A stretch of 24,495 bases of DNA from an uncultured Fretibacterium sp. Lineage in GTDB: Bacteria > Synergistota > Synergistia > Synergistales > Aminobacteriaceae. The notes beneath the pieces are model-generated. The model did not search any database and was not told the origin of the DNA. It saw only the letters and a list, made by a program, of their open reading frames with translations. The stretch lies in the NCBI GenBank assembly GCA_937892105.1, contig CALAUZ010000013.1, positions 1-24,495 of the forward strand. The letters run 5' to 3'. This document shows, piece after piece, positions 15,440 through 22,546 of the stretch; the stretch's first letter is position 1; each line of letters begins with the position of its first letter. A program made the translations under genes and the position numbers.

Positions 15440-15495
15440 TGCAGGTAATCTTTCACACAAACTTAATTATTTCATTCATGCAGGGAGGTAATTTA

Positions 15496-15972
15496 TTGAG
15501 CCTCGTTTACTTCTTACTATGGATAATCTTTAACGGCAGGATTACCATTGAGATTGTAATTGCCGGAGCGTTCATATCAATTATGCTTGACGTTTTCGTC
15601 AGGAAAATCCTTCGTCTTAGCCTCACTGTCTCTAATCTCCTCAGAACAGCCAAAATCCTTCCAGATATTATTCTCTGCATCATCGTGCTTCTGATTGAGA
15701 TTATACGCGCAAACTTCTCCATCATTAAGCTGGTTCTAGCTCCGCAAATTGAGGTTGAACCGTGTCTGGTGAAGTTCAAAACTCCGCTTCGCACTGAGGC
15801 GGCAAGGGTTGCGCTTGCAAACTCAATCACCTTAACGCCAGGTACAATAACTGTATCGCTTGAGGGTGATGAACTTTTGGTACACGCTCTGAACAGGGAC
15901 TTTGCGCAGGGTCTCAACGGCGGAGTGTTCGTCAAATTGCTGGGAAGAATGGAGAGGATACTTCATGCCTGA
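15496..15972 (+). CDS. mnhE: Cation/proton antiporter subunit MnhE (MrpE)
   Basis: First gene of an Mrp/Mbh-type membrane antiporter operon. The start is TTG 15496, chosen because GGGAGGT is 6 bases upstream and the family begins SLVYFLLWIIFNG. The 158-residue product has two or three N-terminal membrane segments and the MnhE signature LANSITLTPGTITV (about 111-124) in its cytosolic domain. MrpE is required for assembly or stability of the complex. The stop overlaps mnhF by 8 bases. Confidence 0.9.
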   Translation: MSLVYFLLWIIFNGRITIEIVIAGAFISIMLDVFVRKILRLSLTVSNLLRTAKILPDIILCIIVLLIEIIRANFSIIKLVLAPQIEVEPCLVKFKTPLRTEAARVALANSITLTPGTITVSLEGDELLVHALNRDFAQGLNGGVFVKLLGRMERILHA

Positions 15973-16258
15973 TGCCGGAACAATACGCAGCTTTCTGCTC
16001 ACGGGGAGCGTAATCTTTCTGTCGGTAACAATATTCTTCTGTCTCATGAGGGCAGCATTAGGGCCGCGTTTTTCTGACAGGATAATCGCCGCCAACATCA
16101 TTGGCACTAAAATTATCCTGCTTATTGCTGTACTTTCCCTTATTATCGGCGAAAGTTACCTTGCTGACATATGCCTGATTTACGCGGTCATAAGTTTTCT
16201 GTCGGTTGTTGTGCTGGCAAGGTCAGTTATCGAGAAGAAGGAAGGTGCTGAAGAATGA
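15965..16258 (+). CDS. mnhF: Cation/proton antiporter subunit MnhF (MrpF)
   Basis: A 97-residue protein with three hydrophobic segments. It carries the MnhF pattern RAALGPRFSDRIIAANIIGT (about 28-47) followed by an acidic residue-poor helix and a DICLIYAVISFLSV segment. The ATG at 15965 overlaps the mnhE stop; the upstream in-frame extension is not used by the family. MrpF lies at the interface of the small-subunit module that in structures sits near the sodium path. Its stop overlaps mnhG (ATGA). Confidence 0.88.
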   Translation: MPDAGTIRSFLLTGSVIFLSVTIFFCLMRAALGPRFSDRIIAANIIGTKIILLIAVLSLIIGESYLADICLIYAVISFLSVVVLARSVIEKKEGAEE

Positions 16259-16599
16259 TAAGGGTAATCATCGCGGGGATACTGATGATTTCGGGACTGT
16301 TTGTTCTGGGAATTGCGACGGTGGGAATATTCAGGTTCTCGACGATGCTGAACAGGATACATGTTGCGGCAAAATGCGACACATTGGGAGCATTGCTGGT
16401 ACTTTCGGGGCTTATAGTGCTTTCGGGGTGGACTGTGTTCTCGCTGAAACTTGGACTTGTCATAATGTTCCTGTGGCTGTGCAATCCTGCGGCGAGCCAT
16501 CTTGTTGCGCGTGCGGAAGTGAAGACCAATCCAGAACTTGAGCGGATATGTGATTTTGTTGACATGACGGAAGGGGAGGGCGGCAATGATAATCGTTGA
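16255..16599 (+). CDS. mnhG: Cation/proton antiporter subunit MnhG (MrpG)
   Basis: A 114-residue protein with three membrane segments and the MnhG signature GIFRFSTMLNRIHVAAKCDTLG (split: GIFRF, then RIHVAAKCDTLG, about 23-44). It continues with GLVIMFLWLCNPAASHLVARA (about 70-92). It overlaps mnhF by 4 bases and the next gene by 14, consistent with equal production of the small subunits. Confidence 0.9.
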   Translation: MIRVIIAGILMISGLFVLGIATVGIFRFSTMLNRIHVAAKCDTLGALLVLSGLIVLSGWTVFSLKLGLVIMFLWLCNPAASHLVARAEVKTNPELERICDFVDMTEGEGGNDNR

Positions 16600-16837
16600 G
16601 TGGCTGTTACTGCTGTTCCTGATAGTGTGTGCAATAGCCGTGTCAATCTCTAAGAACCTTCTGAACTCGGTGATAATCTTCATGAGTTACAGTCTAGTCA
16701 TGGCAGTAATATGGGTGTTGCTGAGGTCGCCGGATTTAGCAATTACGGAGGCTGCTGTAGGTGCTGGTGTAACGAGCGTGTTGTTCTTTCTGGCACTGAG
16801 GAAAATAGGCCAGATGGGACACAAGGAAGATGGATAA
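16586..16837 (+). CDS. MbhD-like subunit (DUF4040), equivalent of part of the MnhA tail
   Basis: The 83-residue protein has three hydrophobic segments and the DUF4040/MbhD pattern: SKNLLNSVIIFMSYSLVMAV followed by SPDLAITEAAVGAGV (about 48-62). In MnhA (MrpA) of Bacillus this domain is part of the large C-terminal extension; in archaeal Mbh and in this operon it is a separate gene. The conserved Glu in ITEAAVG is intact. Its downstream partner in other Mbh-like operons is the MbhE/MnhB gene, which here lies 1.1 kb away beyond the toxin-antitoxin block. Confidence 0.85.
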   Translation: MIIVEWLLLLFLIVCAIAVSISKNLLNSVIIFMSYSLVMAVIWVLLRSPDLAITEAAVGAGVTSVLFFLALRKIGQMGHKEDG

Positions 16838-16846
16838 GATAATAAC

Positions 16847-16855
16847 GAAAGGAGA
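16847..16855 (+). repeat. GAAAGGAGA at the left edge of the toxin-antitoxin block
   Basis: The nine bases recur at 17945-17953 just before the MnhB gene. Each acts as a ribosome binding site (for the AbrB gene here and for MnhB there). The pair bounds the inserted block, which might reflect recombination between or capture of a binding-site sequence; chance is possible because such sites are alike. Confidence 0.35.
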
Positions 16856-16866
16856 AAAACACTCAT

Positions 16867-17208
16867 ATGAATACAGAGACACTGCCAGATAACGTCAGGA
16901 CTATTCAGGACGATAAAGTAGTTATTCCAGATGAAATGCAGAAGATACTTGGTGTAGCCAATGGTTACAGAGTTATGTTTATTGCTGACGGCGAGGAAGT
17001 ACGCATAGTTAATCCTGCTATACACGCTATGAGGAAACTTCAGGAAGAAATGAAGGGTGCGGCAGAAGAGGCAGGCCTTTACACGGAAGATGATGTTGTT
17101 GCGCTGGTAAAGGAAGTACGTGCAGAACTGGCAGAGGAAAGGGCTGCGAAAAAGAATGAGAGTGTTCATAGACACGAATATTCTGATTTCATGCATAGTA
17201 TGGCCTGA
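16867..17208 (+). CDS. AbrB/SpoVT-type antitoxin (VapB-like)
   Basis: A 113-residue protein. Residues about 11-50 form an AbrB/MazE swapped-hairpin DNA-binding domain (DDKVVIPDEMQKILGVANGY, then VMFIADGEEVRIVNPA). A long charged helix follows (about 55-97), rich in Lys/Glu, as in antitoxins paired with PIN_3-type toxins. AAAGGAG lies 12-17 bases before the ATG. The last 17 residues overlap the PIN gene in another frame by 53 bases. It is the first gene of an insert between MbhD-like and MnhB. Its natural partner, the PIN toxin, is truncated. Confidence 0.8.
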   Translation: MNTETLPDNVRTIQDDKVVIPDEMQKILGVANGYRVMFIADGEEVRIVNPAIHAMRKLQEEMKGAAEEAGLYTEDDVVALVKEVRAELAEERAAKKNESVHRHEYSDFMHSMA

Positions 17209-17647
17209 CAGCAAACCCAAACAGGCATTTTTCAAGGCAGCATATAGTTGTGGAAATACAGCAATAATCTGTGAATACAGCATAGAGGAACTGTACAGAG
17301 TATTCAGCCGAAAATTTTCGGTTTACATGTCTAGCATGGAAGATTTCCTTAAAGACCATATGTTTGCTCTGGAGCTTGTGCCTGTTCCAGCAAAACCAGC
17401 AGTAAACATCATCAACGCTAAGAATAATCTGTCTCAGCTCGTCTCAGATGTCAACGTCAACAATGAACCCGTGATAATCGTCAATGACAGCGGGGAAAAT
17501 GCCGTTCTACTATCTCAAGATGATTGGAACTCAATACAGGAAACGCTTTACCTTTATTCTGTTCCCGGAATTGCTGAGAGCATTATTAAGGCAGGGCAAG
17601 AGAATTTGACAGAATACACGGCGTATGATCCTAATGAGGAATGGTAG
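17156..17647 (+). CDS. Chimeric protein: truncated PIN toxin fused to YefM antitoxin
   Basis: The 163-residue frame joins two unrelated toxin-antitoxin proteins. Residues 1 to about 77 are the N-terminal half of a PIN_3-type toxin (MRVFIDTNILISCIVWPDSK, then ICEYSIEELYRVFSRKF and LELVPVP). The C-terminal half with its acidic residues is missing, so nuclease activity is unlikely. From about residue 82 a YefM antitoxin begins mid-sequence (VNIINAKNNLSQLVSDVNVN) and runs complete to the end (ESIIKAG and a YDPNEEW tail). A deletion joining the two genes in frame is the simplest reading. The GTG at 17378 could give a nearly normal YefM alone. The next gene, yoeB, starts at the base after the stop, as in yefM-yoeB pairs. 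Confidence 0.75.
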   Translation: MRVFIDTNILISCIVWPDSKPKQAFFKAAYSCGNTAIICEYSIEELYRVFSRKFSVYMSSMEDFLKDHMFALELVPVPAKPAVNIINAKNNLSQLVSDVNVNNEPVIIVNDSGENAVLLSQDDWNSIQETLYLYSVPGIAESIIKAGQENLTEYTAYDPNEEW

Positions 17648-17945
17648 ATGTATCTTGTTAGGTTCAGCAAGCAGGCAGAAAAAGACAAGAAATTGCTGAA
17701 GGCTTCGGGGCTTGAGGATAAAGCCAAAAATTTACTCAATATAATTATGGTTGACCCTTTCCAGAATCCTCCACGTTATGAGAAACTTCTGGGCGATTTA
17801 CAGGGGTAATCTTTCGAGGAGGATAAACCTTCAGCACAGGCTCGTAAATGACGTTACCGAGAACACAGGAAATCTTTTGTCTTCAGACGGTACGCCTTAT
17901 GACGGAATAGTCCGCGTGAAAAGAATGTGGACGCATTATGAATAG
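17648..17945 (+). pseudogene. yoeB: YoeB-type mRNA interferase toxin with a +1 frameshift
   Basis: YoeB cuts mRNA at the ribosome and is held by YefM. The frame from ATG 17648 reads MYLVRFSKQAEKDKKLLKAS and ends early at TAA 17807-17809 (YEKLLGDLQG*). Shifting one base, in the GGGG run at 17803-17806, restores GNLSRRINLQHRLVNDV and the family's ending RVKRMWTHYE at 17945. RRINxQHRLVY and MWTHYE are the YoeB catalytic landmarks, all in the second frame. A one-base insertion in the G run explains it. Alternatives are a sequencing error or ribosomal slippage over GGG-TAA. If not rescued, the toxin is dead and the upstream YefM part is free of its target. Confidence 0.85.
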
Positions 17946-17953
17946 AAAGGAGA
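17945..17953 (+). repeat. GAAAGGAGA at the right edge of the toxin-antitoxin block
   Basis: Second copy of the nine-base sequence at 16847-16855. It is the ribosome binding site of the MnhB gene (TTG start 10 bases on). Confidence 0.35.
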
Positions 17954-17962
17954 TACACAATT

Positions 17963-18964
17963 TTGAACGAAGAATTACGCAGAATATGGCAGCAATTCTA
18001 CGACTGGGTAGTCGGCAATGGCCCCCGCCCCGAAAATGAGGTAATCCCCGAAGAACCGCCGCCAGATTTACCCTTCACTCAGAAGCCCAGAGACAAATAC
18101 TCCCGCTTCCACGAGGCAACACTCAGGGAAAGATATTCGCAATGGGTTGAAATTCACGGCCTCCACATATTCTCGATACTCTATGCAGGTTTGAGCGTCC
18201 TGACATGTATTGTCATAGTCTCGCTGCTTCTGGCAACTGTCGCAGAACTTCCGCCATTCGGCCACGAACGCAACCCGGCAAACAACGAGGTCATACGGCG
18301 TTACGTTGAACACGGAGGACATGAAACCGGCGCACAAAACATCGTTGCAGGGTTAATCCTCGATTACAGGGCATTCGACACGTTCGGGGAATCGGCTGTC
18401 CTCTTCACGGCAGCTGTCAGCGTATTGATGTTATTGGGGGCTTCACGGCGAAACAGAACTGATGATGGCGCATCTCCCCACACTGACGGGGCAGGGCGGA
18501 ACTTCATGCAGCGAGGGCCTCCTGAACTCAGGCTTCACACGTTCAGGAGAGATGACGCAATATTGCGCGGCGTTGCAACCCTCTCAATCCCCGCAATCCT
18601 CATGATGGGCTGTGTCGTCGTCATAAACGGACATCTCTCACCAGGCGGCGGCTTCTCAGGCGGGGCAATCCTCAGTACAGCTTTAATCCTCGCGGCTAAT
18701 GCTTACGGCTTCGAGCGTGTCCATGACTTCTTCAACGAGCGCACCTTCATCGTCTCAAGCTCAACAGCGTTAATGATTTACGCACTGTCAAAAGGCTACT
18801 CGTTCTTCACGGGAGCAAATCACATTCACTCGGTAATTCCCAAAGGAACAATCGGAAATATTCTCAGCGGCGGGTTAATTCTTCCGCTTAATGTATGCGT
18901 TGGGTTAATCGTTGCAGGGACACTTTATGGATTTTACGCTCTGTTCAGTGAGGGGGATATATAA
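17963..18964 (+). CDS. mnhB: Antiporter subunit: MbhE-like domain fused to MnhB (MrpB)
   Basis: The 333-residue protein starts at TTG 17963 with AAAGGAGA upstream. Residues 1-65 are a charged, Pro-rich cytosolic stretch with no clear family. About 68-160 match the MbhE/MnhA-tail domain: membrane helix FSILYAGLSVLTCIVIVSLL and the signature NIVAGLILDYRAFDTFGES (126-143). About 195-330 are the MnhB domain, with the motif NGHLSPGGGFSGGAI (222-236) and three or four further membrane segments. In Bacillus-type Mrp these two parts are the end of MnhA and a separate MnhB, so this is a rearranged, Mbh-like layout. The gene follows the inserted toxin-antitoxin block and leads 3 bases on into mnhC. Confidence 0.88.
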   Translation: MNEELRRIWQQFYDWVVGNGPRPENEVIPEEPPPDLPFTQKPRDKYSRFHEATLRERYSQWVEIHGLHIFSILYAGLSVLTCIVIVSLLLATVAELPPFGHERNPANNEVIRRYVEHGGHETGAQNIVAGLILDYRAFDTFGESAVLFTAAVSVLMLLGASRRNRTDDGASPHTDGAGRNFMQRGPPELRLHTFRRDDAILRGVATLSIPAILMMGCVVVINGHLSPGGGFSGGAILSTALILAANAYGFERVHDFFNERTFIVSSSTALMIYALSKGYSFFTGANHIHSVIPKGTIGNILSGGLILPLNVCVGLIVAGTLYGFYALFSEGDI

Positions 18965-18967
18965 GAC

Positions 18968-19402
18968 ATGCTCGAAAAATTATTGCTTAATCACTATGAG
19001 GCTGCCGCAGTCATTCTCTCAGGCATAGGACTTACAAACCTTCTTTTACAACGCAACCTCATAAAGAAGATAATCGGCCTTAACATCATGGATACTGCTG
19101 TGTATCTCTTTCTCGCGGCAAAAGGTTATGTTGAAGGACGCGCCGCACCCATACTCATTGAGAACGGTGCAGGAGGGTGGGTAACTTCCTCATCGGTATA
19201 CGTGAACCCTGTGCCTGCCGGACTGGTTCTTACCGGTATAGTTGTGAGCGTAAGTGTTACGGCATTTGCTCTGGCTTTGACGCTGAAACTTTACGAGAGC
19301 TACGGAACTCTGAACATTGACGAGGCACTTCTCAGAATGACGGAGGAACAGGAACAGCTTGAAGCCCGTATAGATGAGGCGGAACAGGAAGTGCTGGCAT
19401 GA
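18968..19402 (+). CDS. mnhC: Antiporter subunit MnhC (MrpC), NuoK-like
   Basis: A 144-residue protein with three membrane segments of the NuoK/MnhC family. The second segment contains NLIKKIIGLNIMDTAVYLFL (about 30-49), which matches the family's conserved NxxxxxxGxxxxxxxxxLxL. A periplasmic loop follows (about 58-80) and then NPVPAGLVLTGIVVSVSVTAFALALTLKL, split here as NPVPAGLVLTGIVVS (80-94). The tail after about 120 is an acidic helix (TEEQEQLEARIDEAEQEV), longer than usual for the family. It overlaps mnhD (ATGA). Confidence 0.9.
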   Translation: MLEKLLLNHYEAAAVILSGIGLTNLLLQRNLIKKIIGLNIMDTAVYLFLAAKGYVEGRAAPILIENGAGGWVTSSSVYVNPVPAGLVLTGIVVSVSVTAFALALTLKLYESYGTLNIDEALLRMTEEQEQLEARIDEAEQEVLA

Positions 19403-20904
19403 TTGGAATGTTAGTGTACAATATCCCCTTCGCAAGCATATTCATGATGATGATTGCGGCCATAATCACTCCGCTTCTCCCCAACAGAAACAGGCTTCCG
19501 GAAAAGTTATCGTGCTGTGTCATTGCGTGTGTCGGAGTAATGTCGGCGTATCTTCTGTATTCGCTTACGGCAGGGGGGCAGAGTTTGAGCTTCAACTTTG
19601 CGATGGGGCATTTTCCCGCGCCATGGGGCAACGAACTTCGCGCCGGCCCTCTTGAGGCTGTGTTATCCCTCGTTTTCTGCACGGCAATGCTGCTGTCTCT
19701 GACGGGCAATCTATCCTCAACCGCTGAAGACATAGCCCCAAAAAGACGCAATATATTCTGTGTACTCGTAAACCTCCTCACAGCTTCATTACTTGCACTG
19801 ACGTACACCAATGACCTTTTCACAGCATATGTTTTCATCGAGATTAACACCATAGCTGCCTGTGCAATCGTTGCCGTAAAGGAAGGCCCCGAAACTGCTA
19901 GAGCCGCACTTCGTTATCTGGTTATGAGCCTCGTAGGTTCAGGATTAGTGATGATAGCGATATGCCTTCTCTACGACTTGACCGGACACCTTCTCATGCA
20001 GAACATGCACGGTGCTATTCAGGTTCTTGTCGCAACAAAAAGCTACATGATGCCTCTCACAGTATCACTGGCTCTAATCACCGCAGGACTTGCCATAAAG
20101 AGCGCGTTATACCCCTTTGCTTCATGGCTTCCGGACGCTCATGGTTCATCGACTAATGCTTCAAGTGCAATACTATCCGGTCTCGTCCTGAAGGGCCATA
20201 TATTCACAATCATAAAGATATTCTATCGGGTATTCGGGCTTGATGTCATTCACCTTCTCAGAATGGACACAGCAATATTCATTCTTGGATTGCTGGCCAT
20301 GATTATGGGATCTGTACATGCTCTGAGGCAGAATAACGTGAAGAGAATGATAGCATGGTCAAGCGTTGCACAGGTAGGGTACATATTTCTCGGCGTAGGG
20401 TTGAACACCGCAGCAGGGATAGCCGCAGCGTGTCTTCATATCATCGTTCATGCCTGCGTAAAGCCGATGTTATTCACCGCAGCAGGAGGGCTAAGCAATG
20501 CCGCAGGACACAAAAAGGGACTTCACGCCTTAATGGGAACATTTTACGTGAACGTCTGGGCAGGATTGGGGCTTATTGCAGGGGCATCTTCAATGATGGG
20601 TATTCCAGGTTTTGCCGGGTTCGCGTCAAAACTCAGCCTTACGATGGCATCATTCGACAGCAAGACAGTAGTATGGGCACTCTCAGCACTTGCGGCAAGC
20701 TCGGTACTTAACGCGCTGTATTACGTTCCGGCGGTTATCGTTGTTCTAACCCGCAACAAGGACGCTCACAAGAACTTCACGGCTCATGCTCCAACAATGT
20801 CATACAAGGTATCAATGTGCGTGTTTCTAGTGCTGAATTTCTACTTGGGACTGTTCTGTGTGCCATTGCTCAGGCTGATTACACGGGGGGTGAACGTATT
20901 ATGA
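19399..20904 (+). CDS. mnhD: Antiporter subunit MnhD (MrpD), NuoN/NuoM-like proton channel
   Basis: The 501-residue protein has about 14 membrane segments and the residues of the complex I antiporter-like family: Glu148 (FIEINTIAACA), Lys234 (AIKSALYPFASWLPDAHGSS) and Lys265 (GLVLKGHIF), plus a His/Lys-containing later helix (HIIVHACVKPMLFTAAGG). This is the proton-translocating unit. The AWSSVAQVGYIFLG stretch at about 316-329 is typical of MrpD/NuoN. The frame overlaps the second D-like gene by 4 bases (ATGA). As both are in the operon, the complex may have two proton channels. Confidence 0.9.
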   Translation: MIGMLVYNIPFASIFMMMIAAIITPLLPNRNRLPEKLSCCVIACVGVMSAYLLYSLTAGGQSLSFNFAMGHFPAPWGNELRAGPLEAVLSLVFCTAMLLSLTGNLSSTAEDIAPKRRNIFCVLVNLLTASLLALTYTNDLFTAYVFIEINTIAACAIVAVKEGPETARAALRYLVMSLVGSGLVMIAICLLYDLTGHLLMQNMHGAIQVLVATKSYMMPLTVSLALITAGLAIKSALYPFASWLPDAHGSSTNASSAILSGLVLKGHIFTIIKIFYRVFGLDVIHLLRMDTAIFILGLLAMIMGSVHALRQNNVKRMIAWSSVAQVGYIFLGVGLNTAAGIAAACLHIIVHACVKPMLFTAAGGLSNAAGHKKGLHALMGTFYVNVWAGLGLIAGASSMMGIPGFAGFASKLSLTMASFDSKTVVWALSALAASSVLNALYYVPAVIVVLTRNKDAHKNFTAHAPTMSYKVSMCVFLVLNFYLGLFCVPLLRLITRGVNVL

Positions 20905-22394
20905 TGACGAGCAACACATTTCTTACATTGTCGCCGGTTCTCTTCCCGATACTTACGGGGTTTGCACTGTTCTCACGGCCTATCTTCGAGGACAGGCATA
21001 TATACGTTGGAGTGATGACATTTGCGACATCGGCGATAACATTCTTTGCGGCGTTCATGACGAGCGAGGAACTCATAACGTTATGGCGGATTACCGATAC
21101 ACTGTCCATTGCGTTCCGTATGGATTACCCTGCGCGTGCATTCTCGTGTCTGGTGGCGTTTATATGGCCATTAGTTACGATTTACGCGTTTGAGTATCTG
21201 AGACGAAGACCGCCGGTTGACAGGTTCTATGCGTTCTTCCTGTCTACTTTCGGGATATTAATCGGTGTTGCCTGTGCCGGAAATCTCCTGACACTGTACC
21301 TGTTCTACGAGCTTATGACGTTCCTTACTCTTCCGCTTGTAATGCACTCACAGAAACGCGAGTCCATTCGCGCAACAATCTCGTACCTTCTGTATTCACT
21401 CACAGGAGCGGCAATGGCATTGGGAGGCTTCTTCTTCTTCCAGGTCTATGGTGTGTCAATGGACTTCACGCCCGGAGGAGTTCTCGACATGGCCAGAATA
21501 ACAGCCGGGAACAGCCGGGAAATGCTCCTTACCGTAACGTTCCTGACGCTTTTAGGTTTTGGGGCAAAGGCTGGACTTGTTCCGCTTCATGCATGGCTTC
21601 CGACTGCTCACCCTCAAGCTCCCACTCCTGCAAGCGCAGTTCTCTCAGGTCTCATAACGAAAGCCGGAGTAATTGCGATGTTCAGGGTGATATATTACGT
21701 TGTGGGAGATGATTTTCTGCGCGGAACGTGGGTTCAGACAACGTTAATATGTATGGCACTGCTGACGATATTCACTGGTTCAATGATGGCATATGCGGAA
21801 CCTCACCTGAAGAAGAGGATTGCATGGTCAAGCGTCAGCCAGGTTTCATACGTAGTGTTTGCGATGATGCTGCTGACACCTGACGGGATACGGGGAGCAG
21901 TGTTGCAGATTGCGGCTCATGCTATGGCGAAAAGCTGCCTTTTCCTGAGTGCGGGGGTAGTAATATACTTTACGCTGCAGGGAGCGAACTATCACTATGC
22001 TGACCAGCTAAGGGGAGTTGGCAAGGAGCTTCCGATAACCATGACGTGTTTTGCGCTTGCGTCAGTATCGCTGATAGGGCTTCCAGTTACGGGAGGTTTC
22101 ACGGCGAAATGGTACATGGCGGCGGGAGCGTTAGGGCTTGGATCTCTGGGAATGCTCGGGATTGTAGTATTAATGGTCAGCGCACTTCTTACGGCTGGAT
22201 ACTTGCTGCCGATAGTTACGGACGCATTCTTTCCTGGAGAGGATTATGATTATTCCAGTGTAGTGCCGTTCCACTTGCCAATGAACATGCGTATTCCGTT
22301 GCTGATGTTGAGTGCTGGAGCTGTATTAACTGGTGTATTTGCCGGACAGATTATAGACTTTGTGAGCAGTAAGATTATTCCTGTATTGCTGTAA
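20901..22394 (+). CDS. Second MnhD/NuoN-like antiporter subunit
   Basis: A 497-residue protein from ATG 20901 (overlapping the mnhD stop), with about 13-14 membrane segments. The antiporter-family residues are present: Glu137 (LFYELMTFLTLPLV), Lys223 (GAKAGLVPLHAWLPTAHPQA), Lys254 (GLITKAGVIAMFR) and a later Lys (AHAMAKSCLFLSAG). It is not a recent copy of the first D subunit: apart from motifs the two are clearly different. It probably takes the place that the NuoL-like N-terminal part of MnhA has in other Mrp complexes, although it lacks the long MnhA tail. Last gene of the operon, followed directly by a terminator. Confidence 0.88.
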   Translation: MMTSNTFLTLSPVLFPILTGFALFSRPIFEDRHIYVGVMTFATSAITFFAAFMTSEELITLWRITDTLSIAFRMDYPARAFSCLVAFIWPLVTIYAFEYLRRRPPVDRFYAFFLSTFGILIGVACAGNLLTLYLFYELMTFLTLPLVMHSQKRESIRATISYLLYSLTGAAMALGGFFFFQVYGVSMDFTPGGVLDMARITAGNSREMLLTVTFLTLLGFGAKAGLVPLHAWLPTAHPQAPTPASAVLSGLITKAGVIAMFRVIYYVVGDDFLRGTWVQTTLICMALLTIFTGSMMAYAEPHLKKRIAWSSVSQVSYVVFAMMLLTPDGIRGAVLQIAAHAMAKSCLFLSAGVVIYFTLQGANYHYADQLRGVGKELPITMTCFALASVSLIGLPVTGGFTAKWYMAAGALGLGSLGMLGIVVLMVSALLTAGYLLPIVTDAFFPGEDYDYSSVVPFHLPMNMRIPLLMLSAGAVLTGVFAGQIIDFVSSKIIPVLL

Positions 22395-22400
22395 GAAATT

Positions 22401-22439
22401 TCCCCCTTGCCTGAACGAAGAGGTTTGGGGGATTTTTTT
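22401..22439 (+). terminator. Intrinsic terminator of the antiporter operon
   Basis: TCCCCC (22401-22406) pairs with GGGGGA (22427-22432), followed by TTTTTTT (22433-22439). It begins 7 bases after the last stop of the operon. A strong rho-independent signal. Confidence 0.88.
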
Positions 22440-22546
22440 GCGATAAAGATAAAAAGTCTCGTCATATGATTTTTAGTAATTCTCTACGGAAAGATTACCG
22501 GCGATGAATGTGAAAGGCTCTGAAGGCTGCGGGCTTAAAAGAAGTT

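Noticed and set aside
16180..16683. Minus-strand frames over mnhF-G
   Set aside because: Antisense to well-matched antiporter genes with overlapping starts.
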